The notes beneath the pieces are model-generated. The model searched no databases. It was not told the origin of the DNA and saw only the letters and a list, made by a program, of their open reading frames with translations. The translations under genes and the position numbers were made by a program. Positions 24,828-26,321 of a stretch of 26,321 nucleotides of DNA are shown piece after piece (position 1 is the first letter of the stretch; the number at the start of each line of letters is the position of its first letter). The stretch comes from Pseudomonadota bacterium (lineage in GTDB: Bacteria; Pseudomonadota; Alphaproteobacteria; Reyranellales; Reyranellaceae): positions 1 to 26,321 of the forward strand of contig JAEZIF010000453.1 of assembly GCA_023416135.1 (NCBI GenBank), in the 5' to 3' direction.

Positions 24828-25046
24828 TTACCCCGGCTGCTGACTTGGGGTTTCTCGCCCGTCCTCGTGGCCGCCGTGTAGCGATAGACAAACCCGTTTG
24901 CCGTCCCAAACCTCAAGGCCGTCATAGCCTTGCTGCGCGTGCTTTTCGAACGCCGCCAATGCCTCTCGGATCAACTCGTCATCCGAGGCACCATGCAAAA
25001 ACTCGACGTTCGCGATGCTGCTGCCGCGCATGAAATAGCAACGCAT
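24828..25046 (-). CDS. Small conserved hypothetical protein (MRCYFMR type)
   Basis: 72 residues starting MRCYFMRGSSIANVEFLHG, followed by a helix SDDELIREALAAFEKHAQQG and a strand GLEVWDGKRVCLSLH. This layout (N-terminal strand, 'SD.E.I..A...F', 'YDG.EVWD..R') is familiar from many rhizobial and related genomes as a protein of unknown function. The start at 25046 is chosen for this match, with GCGAGGA upstream; the frame runs on another 45 codons without similarity. It is divergent from the gene at 25117. Confidence 0.65.
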   Translation of the reverse strand: MRCYFMRGSSIANVEFLHGASDDELIREALAAFEKHAQQGYDGLEVWDGKRVCLSLHGGHEDGRETPSQQPG

Positions 25047-25116
25047 GTGTGATCCTCGCTGGCGGGATGTCCTCAGCTTCAGGTCTGGGTAATTCTGCCT
25101 ATTTGACGCCTTCCGG

Positions 25117-25380
25117 ATGACGGGCGATGGCTGTGATGTGAAACAGCCACCAAGGCGAGACTCAAGATACTGGCGAGCCAAGGCAGGGGAAGCCCGAACC
25201 CGGGCCGCCTCCTTCTATGATCCCGACGCCAAAGCCACCATGGAAGATATAGCCCACGGTTATGACGCCATGGCTGAGCGTGCGGAAAGACGCGAGAAGA
25301 GCGGCAAGGGCGACGGCGCGATCGGCGGCGAGGCTAGGGGGTGCCGCTTGTCGGTTGGTGTCTGCAAATTCAATCACTGA
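25117..25380 (+). CDS. Small conserved hypothetical protein (coiled, Ala-rich)
   Basis: 87 residues; a GTG at 25138 (VKQPPRRD) is a possible alternative start. Core: YWRAKAGEARTRAASFYDPDAKATMEDIAHGYDAMAERAERREKSGKG (helical, quoted in part), the pattern of a short rhizobial family with 'kA.eaR..Ae...d..ak..m..iA..Y..lAe.ae'. The last 20 residues (GGEARGCRLSVGVCKFNH) do not fit that pattern and may be a frameshifted tail. No function is known. It lies 70 bases from the divergent 24828-25046 gene. Bases 25381-25512 to its right hold nothing recognised. Confidence 0.6.
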   Translation: MTGDGCDVKQPPRRDSRYWRAKAGEARTRAASFYDPDAKATMEDIAHGYDAMAERAERREKSGKGDGAIGGEARGCRLSVGVCKFNH

Positions 25381-25512
25381 GTCGTCAGGGGACGCGTCCT
25401 CAGGCGATCGCCATCTTTCTCTCGTCGGATCGGGATGCCGGAGACCGTCGCCCCGAGGTGGTCAGTAGTGTGGGCATGTCCGATTGAAGGCCGCCCCTGC
25501 CCGCGCTTTCGG

Positions 25513-25923
25513 TCAATTCCAGCGCAGCGCAGAATCTTTCTGGGAAATCTCGCGCCGGCAGGCAGGGACTATCGCCGGGGGCAATCTGGCGTCCGGGCAG
25601 TTCGCCGCCGCTATGATCGACCTGCAGCGCTCGACGGCGGCCAGTGAGCCGGCCGACGGCGGCAGGGTGGCGCTGCGGATCTCGATCTCGTCCAGCCGAT
25701 AATCATGCATGTCCGTTTCCTTGACGGCCTCGACGACGCAGACCCAAGCCTCGGCGCCACAGCAGAAGCAGCCGAACCGCTTCGTGCGATAGTCCGCGTC
25801 GAGCAGGCCCGTAAGGGGCAGGGTGGCGTAGCGTCGGCAGGTGTCGCACCGCACCCACATAGGCCCGAAAGTCTTTTGCAAAGCACGAAAGGTGAAGGGC
25901 TTGAAGGGCCACGGCGCGGTCAT
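25513..25923 (-). CDS. Hypothetical zinc-ribbon protein
   Basis: 136 residues. Two CxxC pairs (C26-x-x-C29 in WVRCDTCRRYATL and C52-x-x-C55 in FGCFCCGAEAW) about 22 residues apart form a zinc ribbon; an extra Cys at 54 and C62 are also nearby. Residues 65-136 hold an acidic linker (ETDMHDYRLDEIEIRSA) and a helical tail. The zinc-binding part is the only recognisable unit, and its job (nucleic-acid or protein contact) is unknown. The start at 25923 is picked because the longer open frame upstream has no matching features; no clear ribosome-binding site is seen. It is divergent from the possible gene at 26131. Confidence 0.6.
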   Translation of the reverse strand: MTAPWPFKPFTFRALQKTFGPMWVRCDTCRRYATLPLTGLLDADYRTKRFGCFCCGAEAWVCVVEAVKETDMHDYRLDEIEIRSATLPPSAGSLAAVERCRSIIAAANCPDARLPPAIVPACRREISQKDSALRWN

Positions 25924-26130
25924 GATCGACGGTAACGTCAGAGGCCGGTGCCGGTCTCGTGCATGCACGTGCTGGCGCGGTGCAGTGCATGCAAACTGCT
26001 TTGCGCTTGACGCAAGGCATTTTGCGATTGAGGGGGCTATCCCCGACGCCTTGAGCGATGCACCCTCTCTTGAGGACCCACCAAACACCGATAGCCGACG
26101 CCGCTCCGGCCGGTTCTCACCGATTACGAC

Positions 26131-26321
26131 ATGGACCACTTAGTGAGGTATCTTCGGCTTCTCGATGCCGATGCAGACGAAGCCGATTGACGGGAAGTAG
26201 CTACGATCGTGCTGGATCTCGACGTTGAAAGCGATCCGGAGAGCAGCAGGCGCATCTGGGAAAGTCACCTGTCGCGCGCCAAGTGGATGACCACGACCGG
26301 ATATCGCCACTTGGTGCGCGG
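26131..26321 (+). pseudogene. Possible interrupted gene running off the right edge
   Basis: From the ATG at 26131 the frame reads MDHLVRYLRLLDADADEAD, meets a TGA at 26188-26190, then stays open to the window end as REVATIVLDLDVESDPESS, RRIWESHLSRAKWMTTTGYR. The two parts are similar in style and frame, so this may be one gene with an in-frame stop. An alternative is a separate gene starting at the GTG at 26209. No family is recognised. Confidence 0.35.

Overview
The window looks like a piece of chromosome from a GC-rich alphaproteobacterium, probably a rhizobial- or Reyranella-like lineage. That is inferred from the high GC in third codon positions, the abundance of peptide-type ABC importers and CaiB-type CoA transferases, the small rhizobial-style hypothetical proteins, and alphaproteobacterial-looking tRNA-Pro and tRNA-Arg fragments. 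No marker gene fixes the genus.

Bases 1-8160 read as ordinary chromosome. They hold a frameshifted, edge-truncated DsbA/2-hydroxychromene-2-carboxylate isomerase-like gene, a TauE/SafE permease, a small secreted Cys protein, a complete minus-strand peptide/nickel-type ABC importer (Tat-exported binding protein, two permeases, two ATPases, 7520 down to 1930) with a strong REP-like hairpin between the binding-protein and permease genes, and a divergent small lipoprotein.

Bases 8175-18863 hold a LysR regulator and a tightly packed seven-gene plus-strand operon. Its genes encode a CaiB/BaiF CoA transferase, a fused double-ATPase, two permeases, a periplasmic binding protein, a CitE/HpcH-type CoA-ester lyase and an NtaA/DszA-class FMN-dependent monooxygenase. 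Together they look like a self-contained uptake-and-degradation pathway for an unknown organic acid or xenobiotic. A perfect inverted repeat lies between the regulator and the operon. The block is bracketed by two direct copies of a tRNA-Pro(CGG) 3' half (8175 and 19199), with a tRNA-Arg(CCG) 3' fragment at 18887.

Bases 19199-26321 are an accessory region, probably the left end of an island integrated at a tRNA. It begins with a tRNA 3' fragment and a decayed tyrosine integrase, abutting an endolysin remnant that carries an EF-hand-like loop and a lysis-type small membrane protein. Beyond these are many small genes: two stand-alone receiver-domain proteins, an Hsp20 gene preceded by a heat-shock-like promoter and a ROSE-type RNA thermometer leader, three small winged-helix-like proteins, a DUF1330 protein, a zinc-ribbon protein and several hypotheticals. 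The most notable items are the candidate thermometer controlling an hsp20-receiver operon, the catabolic operon bracketed by tRNA fragments, and the tRNA/integrase scar itself.
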